Assembly (NCBI RefSeq): GCF_900107745.1
Contig: NZ_FNRO01000001.1
Coordinates: 124,001 to 188,000, forward strand
Origin: Variovorax sp. YR216
GTDB taxonomy: Bacteria; Pseudomonadota; Gammaproteobacteria; Burkholderiales; Burkholderiaceae_C
Length of the DNA: 64,000 nt
Direction of reading: 5' to 3'
In this document: in pieces, positions 55,603-64,000 of the stretch
Layout: the number at the start of each line of letters is the position of its first letter
Numbering within the stretch: the first letter of the stretch is position 1
Position numbers and translations under genes: made by a program
The notes under the pieces: generated by a model
Seen by the model: the letters and a program-made list of their open reading frames with translations, nothing else
The model's database searches: none
Told to the model about the DNA's origin: nothing

Positions 55603-57489
55603 CTACGGGGCGCTCGACAACTTCTGGGTGGGAGGCCTGGCCCACACGCGACGTGTGTCCAGCGCGCTCGCGAGCTTTGCCGGCAGAGGCAAGGGCTCGC
55701 CATGCCAGCGTGCGGCCAGCAACTCGGCGCAGAGCGCGGCGAAGCTCATGCCACGCGAGCCGAGCGCGGTGCAGACCCATACGCCGTCTTCCGCATCCGG
55801 CCGCAGGGGGCCGACCAGCGGACGACGGTCGCCGGAGGCGCAGCGTATGCCGGCCCAGGCGTGCACCCGGCCGCTCTGGAAGTCGGCAAACAGGTGCGCC
55901 GCGGCGTCGGGATGAAGTCGGCGGAGCTTCTCGAGATTGACCTCGTTCTCGTCCGGACGCAGGGCGGGGTCATCGCTGTCGCGGTCGAAGGTCGCGCCCG
56001 TGAGCCACAGTTCGCCGCCGTCGTCGGGCACCTGCGCGATCAGGTGGCCATCGCCATTGATCGGCACGGCGGGAAGCGCCGAACCGTGCGGCGCCACGCC
56101 CCACGCGACCTGGCCGCGCACGGGCTGCAAGGGCAGGTCGGGCGCGAGGATCCGGCTGTCGAAACCTGCCGCGATGACGACCTTGTCGGCCTGCGCAAAG
56201 GGCTCGCCGTTCTCGCCGCGCACTATCCAGCCCGGCGTGCTTTCGTTCGATCGTTCGATGCCGGTCACATGGCGCCCGGTTTCGACGCGGATGCCGGGCT
56301 GCGCAAGCCAGGCCTTCACCAGCCGGGCAGGGCGCACCCATCCGGCGCGCACATGCCGGATGGCTTTTGCATCGGCGGGCAATCCGAGCGCGTGAAGCTG
56401 TTCGGCCGTCGCGAGCCACGATTCGTTGGGGCCTTCGGCGGACCAGCCGGCGGGCAGGCGCGCATCGCCCGGTGCGCGCCGTTCGACAACGCCGGTCGCG
56501 CCCCAGTCGCGCCCTTCGACCAGCCATTGCCCGAGCTGCGGCCACACCGCGCGAATGCCGGCGCGCGTCAGCCGCGACAGCAGCGCGTCGTCCGGCGACA
56601 CATGGGGCGCCAGCACACCCACCGGCAGGCTCGATGCGCCGGTGGCGGGTTGCGCGGATGCGTCGAGGACCGTCACGCTCCACCCGCGCCGCGCGAGGCT
56701 CGATGCGACCGCGGCGCCGGCGAGGCCTGCGCCGATCACGATGCAATGTCCGGGCTGCGTGACCTCCTCGGGCGACGGGTCGCGGCGGCGCAATTCCCAG
56801 GCAGGGTCGTAGACCCCGTGGAGGCAGTCGCGCTTCGGAGGCAAGCCTGGCGTCTTCGCGACCTTGAAGCCGCACTGCGCCAGCGCATCGCGCACCGTCC
56901 GTGCGATGGTCCAGGTCGCGATGCGCGTGCCGCGCCGGGCGAAGCGCGAGGCCGACTTCAGCGTCTCGGCCGACCACATCTGGGGATTGCGCTGGGGGCT
57001 GAACCCGTCGAGATAGATGCTGTCCGCGTCGAAGCGCTGCGCGCGCAGCATCGGCTGCACATCGCCGATGCACAGGGTCAGCAGCACCTGGCCCTTGTCG
57101 AGCCAGATGCGATGAAATCCCGGCAGCAGGCCGTGCCATTGCGCTGCCAGTTCCCGCGCCAGCGGAAGCAGCTCCGGCGAACTGGCGGCGGCGCGCAGCA
57201 GGTCGTCGCGCGAGACCGGATAGGCCTCGATCGAAACGAAATGCAACAGCCGGCAGCGATTCGGATCCGCGCGCCAGGCTTGCCAGGTTGTCAGGAAGTT
57301 GAGCCCGAAGCCGAAGCCGGTTTCGAGAATCCGCCATTGCGGCTTGCCCGACCAGGCCGCAGGCAGGCCGCAGCCGCCCAGAAATACATACCGGGCCTGG
57401 GCGGCGCCGCCGCTTTCGGAGTGATAGATGTCATCGAACCGCGCGCTGCGCGGGATGCCGTCCGCGCGCCATTCGACCGGTTCGGCCAT
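55603..57489 (-). CDS. mnmC: Bifunctional tRNA wobble-uridine modification enzyme MnmC
   Basis: The 628-residue product has an N-terminal SAM-dependent methyltransferase (MnmC2, residues about 1-240; ETGFGFGLNFL, DGFSPQRNPQMW) and a C-terminal FAD-dependent demodification domain (MnmC1; IGAGLAGAAVASSLARRGWSV, RGMSFAALCAELLAA). MnmC completes the mnm5(s2)U34 synthesis in tRNA. The ATG at 57489 is the natural start of the methyltransferase; the frame extension to 57600 runs through the YggX gene end and is not needed. Confidence 0.93.
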   Translation of the reverse strand: MAEPVEWRADGIPRSARFDDIYHSESGGAAQARYVFLGGCGLPAAWSGKPQWRILETGFGFGLNFLTTWQAWRADPNRCRLLHFVSIEAYPVSRDDLLRAAASSPELLPLARELAAQWHGLLPGFHRIWLDKGQVLLTLCIGDVQPMLRAQRFDADSIYLDGFSPQRNPQMWSAETLKSASRFARRGTRIATWTIARTVRDALAQCGFKVAKTPGLPPKRDCLHGVYDPAWELRRRDPSPEEVTQPGHCIVIGAGLAGAAVASSLARRGWSVTVLDASAQPATGASSLPVGVLAPHVSPDDALLSRLTRAGIRAVWPQLGQWLVEGRDWGATGVVERRAPGDARLPAGWSAEGPNESWLATAEQLHALGLPADAKAIRHVRAGWVRPARLVKAWLAQPGIRVETGRHVTGIERSNESTPGWIVRGENGEPFAQADKVVIAAGFDSRILAPDLPLQPVRGQVAWGVAPHGSALPAVPINGDGHLIAQVPDDGGELWLTGATFDRDSDDPALRPDENEVNLEKLRRLHPDAAAHLFADFQSGRVHAWAGIRCASGDRRPLVGPLRPDAEDGVWVCTALGSRGMSFAALCAELLAARWHGEPLPLPAKLASALDTRRVWARPPTQKLSSAP

Positions 57490-57502
57490 GCGCGCGCGTG
57501 GG

Positions 57503-57775
57503 TCAGTTGCTTGGAGGAACGTATCCCTGCGCCACGTCGGCGCCGTCGCCGAAGAAGTGCTTTTCCATCTGGCGGGCCAGGTACTGGCGCGCGCGGGCAT
57601 CGGCGAGGTTCAGGCGGTTTTCATTGACCAGCATGGTCTGCTGCTTGAGCCAGGCCGCCCAGGCCTCCTTGCTCACGCTCTCCCAGATGCGCTTGCCGAG
57701 TTCGCCGGGATAGGGCGGGAAGTCGAGACCTTCGGCTTCTTTGCCGAGCTTGATGCACTGGACCATGCGTGCCAT
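57503..57775 (-). CDS. Probable Fe(II)-trafficking/oxidative damage protection protein (YggX)
   Basis: The 90-residue product begins [18 protein letters not shown], with the conserved Cys7, [19 protein letters not shown] and NENRLNL motifs of the YggX family. YggX protects Fe-S clusters and is linked to iron handling. It precedes mnmC on the same strand with a 13-base gap. Confidence 0.94.
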   Translation of the reverse strand: MARMVQCIKLGKEAEGLDFPPYPGELGKRIWESVSKEAWAAWLKQQTMLVNENRLNLADARARQYLARQMEKHFFGDGADVAQGYVPPSN

Positions 57776-57843
57776 TTGGATGCCTTTGGGGTGTCTTAGT
57801 TGATTTTGCTATTTAGAACTGACAACTCGGTCGTTCCGGTTTT

Positions 57844-57882
57844 CTTATGCCGTATTCAGAATGCGTGGCATCTGCTTTATGC
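57844..57882 (+). promoter_or_regulatory. Candidate sulfur-regulator site upstream of sbp
   Basis: CTTATGC (57844-57850) and GCTTTATGC (57874-57882) lie 20-58 bases before the sbp start. The second is an exact 9-mer match to the cysI control region. They could be CysB/Cbl half-sites or -10 elements (TTATGC). Confidence 0.4.
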
Positions 57883-57901
57883 AATTTACGAGCACAAGAC
57901 C

Positions 57902-58927
57902 ATGAGCCTTCGCCGCGACTTTATCAAGCTTTCCCTCGGTGCCGCCGCCGCCGCGAGCATCGCCCTGACGGCATTGCCGTCGTTCGCCCAAGGCGGCGTG
58001 ACGCTCTTGAACGTGTCCTACGACCCGACGCGCGAACTGTACGTGGACTACAACCAGGCTTTCGCCAAGTACTGGAAGGGCAAGACCGGCCAGGACGTGA
58101 CGATCAAGCAGTCGCACGGCGGTTCGGGCAAGCAGGCCCGCTCGATCATCGACGGCATCGATGCCGACGTCGCGACGCTGGCGCTGGCCGGCGACACCGA
58201 CGCGCTCGTCACGCACGGCGGTCTGGTCAAGCCCGACTGGCAAAAGCGCCTGCCGCACAACTCGGCCCCGTACACCTCGACCATCGTCTTCCTTGTGAAG
58301 AAGGGCAACCCGAAGGGCCTGAAGGACTGGGACGACCTGGCGAAGCCGGGCGTGCAGGTGATCACCCCCAACCCGAAGACCTCCGGCGGCGCCCGCTGGA
58401 ACTACCTTGCCGCATGGGAATTCGCCAAGCGCAAGTATGGCGGCGACGACAAGGCCAAGGAATTCGTCGGCAAGCTCTACAAGAACGTGCCTGTGCTCGA
58501 CACCGGCGCGCGCGGCTCGACCATCACCTTCGTGCAGCGCGGCGTGGGTGACGTGCTGCTCGCCTGGGAGAACGAGGCTTTCCTCGCGCTGAAGGAGTTC
58601 GGCCCTGACAAGTTCGACATCGTCGTGCCGTCGATCAGCATCCTCGCCGAACCCACCGTGACGGTGGTCGACAAGGTGGTCGACAAGAAGGGCACGCGCG
58701 CCGTCGCCGAGGAATACCTGAAGTACCTGTATTCGGACGAAGGCCAGGACATCGCCGGCCGCAACTACTACCGCCCGACCTCCGACAAGGCCAAGGCCAA
58801 GTACGCGAACCAGTTCCCCAAGCTCACGCTGTTCACCATCGACGAAGCCTTCGGTGGCTGGACCAAGGCGGACAAGGCGCACTTTGCCGATGGCGGCTCG
58901 TTCGACCAGATTTACTTGAACAAATAA
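57902..58927 (+). CDS. sbp: Sulfate-binding periplasmic protein
   Basis: The 341-residue product has a signal sequence with RRDFIK, a twin-arginine-like motif, and cleavage near SFAQG, then the SBP family: [35 protein letters not shown] and the [16 protein letters not shown] block that ligates sulfate. It delivers sulfate or thiosulfate to a CysTWA importer, whose genes are not adjacent. The ATG at 57902 is the natural start. It is followed by a dispersed repeat and the ssu operon. Confidence 0.94.
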   Translation: MSLRRDFIKLSLGAAAAASIALTALPSFAQGGVTLLNVSYDPTRELYVDYNQAFAKYWKGKTGQDVTIKQSHGGSGKQARSIIDGIDADVATLALAGDTDALVTHGGLVKPDWQKRLPHNSAPYTSTIVFLVKKGNPKGLKDWDDLAKPGVQVITPNPKTSGGARWNYLAAWEFAKRKYGGDDKAKEFVGKLYKNVPVLDTGARGSTITFVQRGVGDVLLAWENEAFLALKEFGPDKFDIVVPSISILAEPTVTVVDKVVDKKGTRAVAEEYLKYLYSDEGQDIAGRNYYRPTSDKAKAKYANQFPKLTLFTIDEAFGGWTKADKAHFADGGSFDQIYLNK

Positions 58928-58932
58928 GCTCG

Positions 58933-58983
58933 CCCCCAGGCTGCGCGCACTGCGTGTCGCTTCGCCAACTCCCTACCGGGGGC
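58933..58983. repeat. Dispersed intergenic repeat, copy 2
   Basis: It matches 2057-2107 at 47 of 51 positions, in the same orientation. It lies five bases after the sbp stop, before ssuE, and is followed at once by a stable hairpin, as in copy 1. Confidence 0.75.
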
Positions 58984-58986
58984 GGG

Positions 58987-59007
58987 CCGGCCGCTTCGGG
59001 CGGCCGG
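58987..59007. terminator. Hairpin behind repeat copy 2
   Basis: CCGGCCGC (58987-58994) and GCGGCCGG (59000-59007) form a perfect 8-bp stem with a TTCGG loop. No T-run follows, so it may act as a barrier or transcript stabiliser between sbp and ssuE. Confidence 0.45.
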
Positions 59008-59052
59008 GCGCGGCGCCCCTCCCGACGACATTGCTCTTGAAAGTGATTTGAC

Positions 59053-59637
59053 GTGTCTGTGCTCCTGATCGCCGGTAGTCCCTCTGCGCCGTCCCGCTCG
59101 GCGGTCCTGCTCGATGCCGTGGCGGCGCGGCTGGCGCTGCGCGAGGTGAAGGTGGATCGTCTCGCGATCCGCGAACTGGCCGCGCATGCGCTGCTGCTGG
59201 GCGAAGCCTCGCACCCCACGGTGCAGCACGCGGCCGAGCAAGTGCATCGCGCCGACGTGATCGTGATCGCGACGCCCGTCTACAAGGCGGCGTACAGCGG
59301 CGTGCTCAAGGTGTTCCTCGATCTGCTGCCGCAGTCCGCGTTGAAGGGCAAGACGGTGCTCCCGCTCGCCACCGGCGGCAGCCCGCATCACATGCTGGCG
59401 CTCGACTACGCGCTGCGGCCTGTGCTGCAGTCGCTCGCGGCGCGGCACATCCTGCCGGGCGTCTATGCGACCGACGGACAGGTCACGCTGCAGCCCGAAG
59501 GCGCCTACCAGTTGCAGGCGGACCTGTCGCAGCGTCTGGACGATGCGGTCGAGACGCTCGCCAGCGAAGGTCTCAGGCTGCCAGCGACCTGGGGCTTCGA
59601 GCCCGTGGCCTTCGAACAGGTGCGATGTAGCGTCTGA
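59053..59637 (+). CDS. ssuE: NADPH-dependent FMN reductase of the alkanesulfonate system
   Basis: The 194-residue flavodoxin-fold reductase begins LLIAGSPSAPSRSAVLL and has the ATPVYKAAYSGVLKVFLDLLP motif. It supplies reduced FMN to SsuD. The start is a GTG at 59053. It heads ssuE-A-D-C-B, with a small extra membrane gene before ssuA. Confidence 0.92.
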   Translation: MSVLLIAGSPSAPSRSAVLLDAVAARLALREVKVDRLAIRELAAHALLLGEASHPTVQHAAEQVHRADVIVIATPVYKAAYSGVLKVFLDLLPQSALKGKTVLPLATGGSPHHMLALDYALRPVLQSLAARHILPGVYATDGQVTLQPEGAYQLQADLSQRLDDAVETLASEGLRLPATWGFEPVAFEQVRCSV

Positions 59638-59749
59638 CGGTTCGTCCGTCATCCGGGCGCCTGAATGGCGCCGCCTCCGTCCAACTCCCGTCCCGATCGA
59701 TTGGGCCGCCATGCGGTCAGGGGACGCCTACGCCCGAAGAAAGAAGAAC

Positions 59750-59881
59750 ATGCCCCCTTTGACCTCGAACACCCTGACCCCGCCGCGCTCCGCGTTGTGG
59801 GTCGCCCTGGACCTCGCCATCAGCGCGCTGGTGGTCGTCGCGGTCGCGCTCATCACCGGCTTCATCGCCGCGACGTCATGA
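59750..59881 (+). CDS. Predicted 43-residue single-span membrane peptide, coupled to ssuA
   Basis: The frame reads a 15-residue polar start then LWVALDLAISALVVVAVAL in one hydrophobic helix ending FIAATS. The ATG at 59750 has AAAGAAGA upstream, and its TGA overlaps the ssuA ATG (ATGA), the usual sign of translational coupling. I know of no family for it. Its position in an alkanesulfonate import operon suggests a role near SsuC/SsuA, but this is speculative. Confidence 0.55.
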   Translation: MPPLTSNTLTPPRSALWVALDLAISALVVVAVALITGFIAATS

Positions 59882-60891
59882 GCACGCATTCGATTGCGCG
59901 CCGCCGCCTGCTGCAACTGCTCGTGGTCACGGCGTCGACCTGGGGGCTGGGCGGGCCCGTCGCGCTGGCGCAGCCGGCGGCTTCGCCGGCATCGTCCGAG
60001 CCGCTCCAGCAGCTTCGGATCGGCTACCAGAAGTCCGCGGCCAACCTGGTGATCGTGAAGCAGTCGGGCTGGCTGGAAAAGCGCTTTCCGAGCTCGAAGA
60101 TTGCCTGGATCGAGTTCCCGGCCGGGCCGCAACTGCTGGAGGCGCTGTCGGTCGGCAGTCTCGAGTTCGGGCTCACCGGCGATTCGCCGCCGGTGTTCGC
60201 GCAGGCCGCAGGCAAGGATCTCGTCTATGTCGGCGCCGAGCCACCGAAGCCCGACAGTTCCGCCGTCCTGGTGCTGAAGGATTCGCCTCTCAAATCGCTC
60301 GCCGACCTCAAGGGCCGCAAGGTGGCGCTGCAGAAAGGGTCGAGCGCGCACTACCTGCTGGTGCGCGCGGTCGAGAAGGCCGGCCTGCAATGGAACGACA
60401 TCCAGCCCGTCTACCTCGCACCGGCCGATGCGCGCGCCGCCTTCGAGCGAGGCAGCGTCGATGCCTGGGCGATCTGGGATCCGTTCTATGCCGCGACCGA
60501 GCTCGCGATCCAGCCGCGTGCGTTGGCCACCGGCCGTGGGCTGTCGGGCAACAACTCCTTCTATCTGGCGTCGAGGCCGTTCGCGGACAAGCATGCGGCG
60601 GTCATCGCCGCGCTCTTCGAGGAACTGACCCGCGCCGATCGCCTGGTGCAGCAGGAGCGTGCCGCCGCGATCAAGCTGATCGCGGATTTCAGCGGTCTCG
60701 ATGCGGGGATCGTGAGCCTGTTTCTCCAGCGCCGGCCGCCGTCGCCCGTGGGTCCGATCCAGCCTGCGACGGTGACCGACCAGCAGCGCGTTGCCGATGC
60801 CTTCTACAAGCTCGGACTCATTCCGAAGCCCGTGGAGGTCGCGCGCATCGTGTGGCGGCCTGACACACGGCTCGCCTCCACCAAACCCTGA
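59878..60891 (+). CDS. ssuA: Alkanesulfonate-binding protein
   Basis: The 337-residue SsuA-type periplasmic protein has a signal sequence with [11 protein letters not shown], possibly Tat-like, and the family blocks [52 protein letters not shown] and [12 protein letters not shown]. It binds aliphatic sulfonates for import by SsuBC. It overlaps the preceding peptide stop by four bases. Confidence 0.93.
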   Translation: MSTHSIARRRLLQLLVVTASTWGLGGPVALAQPAASPASSEPLQQLRIGYQKSAANLVIVKQSGWLEKRFPSSKIAWIEFPAGPQLLEALSVGSLEFGLTGDSPPVFAQAAGKDLVYVGAEPPKPDSSAVLVLKDSPLKSLADLKGRKVALQKGSSAHYLLVRAVEKAGLQWNDIQPVYLAPADARAAFERGSVDAWAIWDPFYAATELAIQPRALATGRGLSGNNSFYLASRPFADKHAAVIAALFEELTRADRLVQQERAAAIKLIADFSGLDAGIVSLFLQRRPPSPVGPIQPATVTDQQRVADAFYKLGLIPKPVEVARIVWRPDTRLASTKP

Positions 60892-60913
60892 CGACCAAGC
60901 ACAAGACACAGCC

Positions 60914-62083
60914 ATGAACATCTTCTGGTTCCTCCCCACGCACGGCGACAGCCGCTATCTGGGCACGACCGAGGGCGCGCGTCCGGTCGATCTGGCCTAC
61001 CTTCAGCAGATTGCGGGTGCGGCCGATCAACTGGGCTACGAGGGCGTACTGATTCCGACAGGCCGATCGTGCGAGGACCCGTGGGTCGTCGCCTCAAGCC
61101 TGATCGGTGCGACGAAGCGGTTGCGTTTCCTGGTCGCGGTGAGGCCCGGGCTGCACCAGCCGAGCCTCGCGGCGCGCATGGCTGCGACCTTCGATCGGCT
61201 GTCGGGCGGCCGCGTGCTGGTCAATCTCGTGACCGGCGGCGATCAGGCGGAACTCGAAGGCGACGGCGTGCTTCTGCCCCACGCCGAGCGCTACGAGCAA
61301 TCGGCCGAGTTCATCCGCATCTGGCGCGAGATCATCGCGCGCAGCCATGACGGCCAAAGCTTCGACTACGACGGCAAGCACCTCTCCGTGAAGGGCGCGA
61401 AGCTGCTGTTTCCGCCCACGCAGAAGCCGTATCCGCCGGTATGGTTCGGCGGTTCGTCGGAGGCGGCGCACGAGCTCGCCGCCGAGCAGGTCGATGCCTA
61501 TCTCACCTGGGGGGAAACGCCCGCCGAGGTCGCGAAGAAGATCGCCGATGTTCGCCAGCGCGCGGCGCGCAAGGGCCGCACCGTGAAGCTCGGCATTCGC
61601 CTCCATGTGATCGTGCGAGAGACCGAGGACGAAGCCTGGCGTGCTGCCGAATCGCTCATCAGCCGCGTGAACGACGACACGGTGATACGCGCTCAGGCCG
61701 CGTTCGCGCGCATGGATTCCGAAGGGCAGCGCCGCATGGCCGCGCTGCATGCGGGCGGTGCGAAGCGCACCCGCGCCGATCTGGAGATCAGCCCGAACCT
61801 GTGGGCCGGCGTGGGGCTGGTGCGCGGCGGTGCGGGCACCGCGCTGGTGGGTGATCCGAAGACTGTCGCTGCGCGCATCGAGGAATACGCATCGCTGGGC
61901 ATCGAGAGTTTCATCTTCTCGGGCTATCCGCACCTCGAAGAGTCCTACCGCTTTGCGGAGCTCGTTTTCCCGCTGTTGCCGCGCAAGCAACGCACCAGCG
62001 TGCCGTCGCAGGCGCTGACCGGGCCTTTCGGCGAGGTGGTCGCGAATCTCGATGCGCCTTCGCGGCTGCTCTCGCAGAGCTGA
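60914..62083 (+). CDS. ssuD: FMNH2-dependent alkanesulfonate monooxygenase
   Basis: The 389-residue luciferase-like TIM-barrel has [53 protein letters not shown] and [18 protein letters not shown]. It desulfonates alkanesulfonates to aldehyde and sulfite, feeding the cysI pathway. The ATG at 60914 follows ssuA by 22 bases. Confidence 0.96.
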   Translation: MNIFWFLPTHGDSRYLGTTEGARPVDLAYLQQIAGAADQLGYEGVLIPTGRSCEDPWVVASSLIGATKRLRFLVAVRPGLHQPSLAARMAATFDRLSGGRVLVNLVTGGDQAELEGDGVLLPHAERYEQSAEFIRIWREIIARSHDGQSFDYDGKHLSVKGAKLLFPPTQKPYPPVWFGGSSEAAHELAAEQVDAYLTWGETPAEVAKKIADVRQRAARKGRTVKLGIRLHVIVRETEDEAWRAAESLISRVNDDTVIRAQAAFARMDSEGQRRMAALHAGGAKRTRADLEISPNLWAGVGLVRGGAGTALVGDPKTVAARIEEYASLGIESFIFSGYPHLEESYRFAELVFPLLPRKQRTSVPSQALTGPFGEVVANLDAPSRLLSQS

Positions 62084-62107
62084 CCGGCGACCCGACAAAG
62101 GACCCCA

Positions 62108-62947
62108 ATGACAGAACAAGTGCAAACACAGCCGCTGCCAACGCCGGTGCCGTCGCTGAACGGCGCGAAGGCATTCGGTGTGTCGGTGGCGAAGCGACTC
62201 GTCCCGTGGCTGGTGCCGGTGGGCCTGATCGTGGCGTGGCAGATCGCGTCCTCGCTCGGCTGGCTTTCGACCCGCGTGCTGCCGGCGCCCATCGACGTGG
62301 TGAAGGCCGCGTGGAATCTCGCCGTCTCCGGCGAGCTGTGGACCCATGTGAAGGTGAGCGCCGGGCGCGCCCTCGGCGGCCTCGCGATTGGCGGCGGGCT
62401 TGGGCTGGGGCTGGGACTGCTCACCGGTTCGATCCGCTTCTTCGAGACGCTGCTGGATTCGAGCATCCAGATGGTGCGCAACATCCCGGCGCTGGCGCTG
62501 ATCCCGCTGGTGATCCTGTGGTTCGGCATCGACGAGTCGGCCAAGCTGTTCCTGATCTCGGTGTCGGTGTTCTTTCCGATCTACCTGAACACCTTCCACG
62601 GCATCCGCAACGTCGATCCGCAACTGATCGAGATGGGCCGCACCTACGGGCTCTCGCGCTGGCAGCTCTACAAGGAGGTGATCCTGCCGGGCGCGACCTC
62701 GTCGATCCTCGTGGGCCTGCGCTTCTCGCTCGGGCTGATGTGGGTGATCCTGATCGTGGCCGAGACCATCTCCGCGCAGTCGGGCATCGGCTATCTGACG
62801 ATGAACGCGCGCGAGTTCCTCCAGACCGACATCGTGCTCGTGGGCATCCTGCTCTACGCACTGCTCGGCAAGCTGGCCGACCTGTTCGCCCGGGCGCTGG
62901 AGCGCTGGTGGCTGCGCTGGCATCCGGGCTACCAAACCGCAAAGTGA
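62108..62947 (+). CDS. ssuC: Alkanesulfonate ABC permease
   Basis: The 279-residue membrane protein has six helices and the EAA-loop motif of ABC permeases ([21 protein letters not shown]). It is the SsuC permease by position between ssuD and ssuB and by similarity to nitrate/sulfonate permeases. Confidence 0.94.
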   Translation: MTEQVQTQPLPTPVPSLNGAKAFGVSVAKRLVPWLVPVGLIVAWQIASSLGWLSTRVLPAPIDVVKAAWNLAVSGELWTHVKVSAGRALGGLAIGGGLGLGLGLLTGSIRFFETLLDSSIQMVRNIPALALIPLVILWFGIDESAKLFLISVSVFFPIYLNTFHGIRNVDPQLIEMGRTYGLSRWQLYKEVILPGATSSILVGLRFSLGLMWVILIVAETISAQSGIGYLTMNAREFLQTDIVLVGILLYALLGKLADLFARALERWWLRWHPGYQTAK

Positions 62948-62960
62948 GGAAGAGAAGACC

Positions 62961-63791
62961 ATGAGTGCCATCCCCCAGACCGCGCAGCGCGAGGCCGAGG
63001 TGCCCGGCGGCGTACGCCTCGACATCCGCGGCCTGTCCAAGCGCTACGGCGAACGCGAGGTGCTGCGCAATACCCAGCTCGCGGTCGAGCCCGGCCAGTT
63101 CATCGCGATCGTGGGCCGCAGCGGCTGCGGCAAGAGCACCTTGCTGCGCCTCGTCGCGGGACTCGAGCAGGGGTCCGAAGGTGCCCTCTACACCGACGGC
63201 AAGGCGGTCGACGGCCTGCACGACGACACGCGGATCATGTTCCAGGAAGCGCGCCTCTTGCCGTGGCGGCGCGTGCTCGACAACGTGACGCTGGGCTTGC
63301 CGGCCGAGCACCGGGCGCGCGGCGCCGAGGTGCTCGCGCAGGTCGGACTCGCGGAGCGCAAGGACGAGTGGCCCGCGCGCCTTTCGGGCGGCCAGCGCCA
63401 GCGCGTGGCGCTTGCGCGTGCACTGGTGCATCACCCGAGGCTGCTGCTGCTCGACGAACCGCTGGGCGCGCTCGATGCGTTGACGCGCATCGAGATGCAT
63501 CGGCTCATCGAGAGCCTCTGGCAGCGTCACCGCTTTACCGCGCTGCTGGTCACGCACGATGTGCAGGAGGCCGTCGCGCTGGCGGACCGCGTGATCCTCA
63601 TCGAGGACGGGCGCATCGCGCTTGACGAGAACATCGCGCTCGCGCGGCCTCGCTCACAGGGCGATCCGGCTTTCGCCGCGATCGAGAAACGCATCCTGGA
63701 TCGCGTGCTGCAGAAGCCCGATGAGGCAGAGCCCGCCAACGACACGCGGTGGGCCGACGGTCCTGCCCACGTTCTTCGCTGGGCGATCTGA
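62961..63791 (+). CDS. ssuB: Alkanesulfonate ABC ATPase
   Basis: The 276-residue ATPase has Walker [10 protein letters not shown], the signature [15 protein letters not shown], Walker [13 protein letters not shown] and the switch His (LLVTHDV). It drives SsuC. It is the last gene of the ssu operon before the molybdopterin-binding gene. Confidence 0.95.
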   Translation: MSAIPQTAQREAEVPGGVRLDIRGLSKRYGEREVLRNTQLAVEPGQFIAIVGRSGCGKSTLLRLVAGLEQGSEGALYTDGKAVDGLHDDTRIMFQEARLLPWRRVLDNVTLGLPAEHRARGAEVLAQVGLAERKDEWPARLSGGQRQRVALARALVHHPRLLLLDEPLGALDALTRIEMHRLIESLWQRHRFTALLVTHDVQEAVALADRVILIEDGRIALDENIALARPRSQGDPAFAAIEKRILDRVLQKPDEAEPANDTRWADGPAHVLRWAI

Positions 63792-63831
63792 CCCGCCCGT
63801 TTCATTCATCCCAACCCAAAAGGAGTTCTTC

Positions 63832-64000
63832 ATGTCCATCCAAGCCATCAACGTCCGCAACCAGTTCAAGGGCAAGGTCCGCGAAATCATCCGCGGCGAT
63901 GTCGTCTCCGAAGTCGACGTCGAGACCGCGTGGGGCATCGTGACCTCGGTCATCACCACGCGCTCGGTCGACGAGCTGCAACTCAAGGTCGGATCCGACG
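63832..64000 (+). CDS. Molybdopterin-binding (TOBE/Mop) protein, 3' end cut by window
   Basis: The visible 56 codons read AINVRNQFKGKVREIIRGD then a VVSEVDVETAWGIVTSVITT segment, the Mop/TOBE molybdate-pterin-binding motif. The gene runs off the right edge. AAAGGAG precedes the ATG at 63832, and the gap after ssuB is 40 bases, so it may belong to the ssu operon. Confidence 0.88.
   Translation, partial: MSIQAINVRNQFKGKVREIIRGDVVSEVDVETAWGIVTSVITTRSVDELQLKVGSD

Noticed and set aside
59635..59651. TGACGG/CCGTCA hairpin after ssuE as a terminator
   Set aside because: Short stem, no T-run, and the downstream peptide and ssuA look co-transcribed.

Overview
The window is a contiguous piece of a high-GC betaproteobacterial chromosome. 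Gene content and order (ilvB-ilvH-ilvC-pssA-leuA, aat-bpt, a cysI-DUF934-cysH-cysD-cysN locus, ssuEADCB, the sigma/DUF3619/DUF3106 block) point to Burkholderiales, family Comamonadaceae, most likely Variovorax or a close relative. That assignment is inferred from recognised families, not from a database search. I see no phage, insertion sequence, CRISPR array or rRNA; this is mostly core and niche-metabolism chromosome.

Layout. 1-5.6 kb: a truncated FemAB-like acyltransferase, a DMT exporter, the PII protein GlnB, then a leftward operon led by an ECF-type sigma factor (sigma, DUF3619, DUF3106, RDD membrane protein, diacylglycerol kinase, LOG). 5.8-13.8 kb: branched-chain amino acid synthesis (acetolactate synthase large and small subunits, IlvC, two different 2-isopropylmalate synthases) with pssA embedded. 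The first synthase is preceded by a 17-codon Leu-rich leader peptide and an intrinsic terminator, a classical attenuator. 13.9-25.7 kb: PbpG, an IclR regulator, the two N-degron aminoacyl transferases (Bpt, Aat), a lone molybdenum hydroxylase large subunit, PobA with a divergent IclR regulator, and a response regulator/histidine kinase/DegP-type protease block with a PmrA-type direct repeat in front of the protease. 25.8-30.1 kb: small and poorly characterised genes, including an FHA protein, a LysR regulator and a protein with three RNA polymerase alpha-CTD-like domains, then tRNA-Asn. 30.1-35.6 kb: thiamine genes thiO-S-G-E, divergent thiD, and an NCS1 permease behind a TPP riboswitch.

36-43 kb: sulfate assimilation read leftward (cysI, DUF934, cysH, cysD, cysN) continuing with little gap into a 7Fe ferredoxin and a ferredoxin-NADP reductase, which look like the electron supply of the ferredoxin-type sulfite reductase. 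43-48 kb: a TonB-receptor remnant, TrhA/hemolysin III, a crotonase, a GntP permease and a patatin. 48.3-54.6 kb: a tripartite RND efflux operon whose periplasmic adaptor carries a C-terminal OmpA-like peptidoglycan-binding domain. 54.6-57.8 kb: transglutaminase-like protein, MnmC and the YggX-type protein. 57.9-64 kb: a sulfate-binding protein and the ssu alkanesulfonate operon, with an extra 43-residue membrane peptide between ssuE and ssuA, running off the right edge in a molybdopterin-binding protein gene.

The strongest candidates for something undescribed are the triple alpha-CTD-like protein (28202-29194), the OmpA-tailed RND adaptor (48268-49953), the apparently near-leaderless leu attenuator peptide (10318-10371) and the fdxA-fnr extension of the cys operon.
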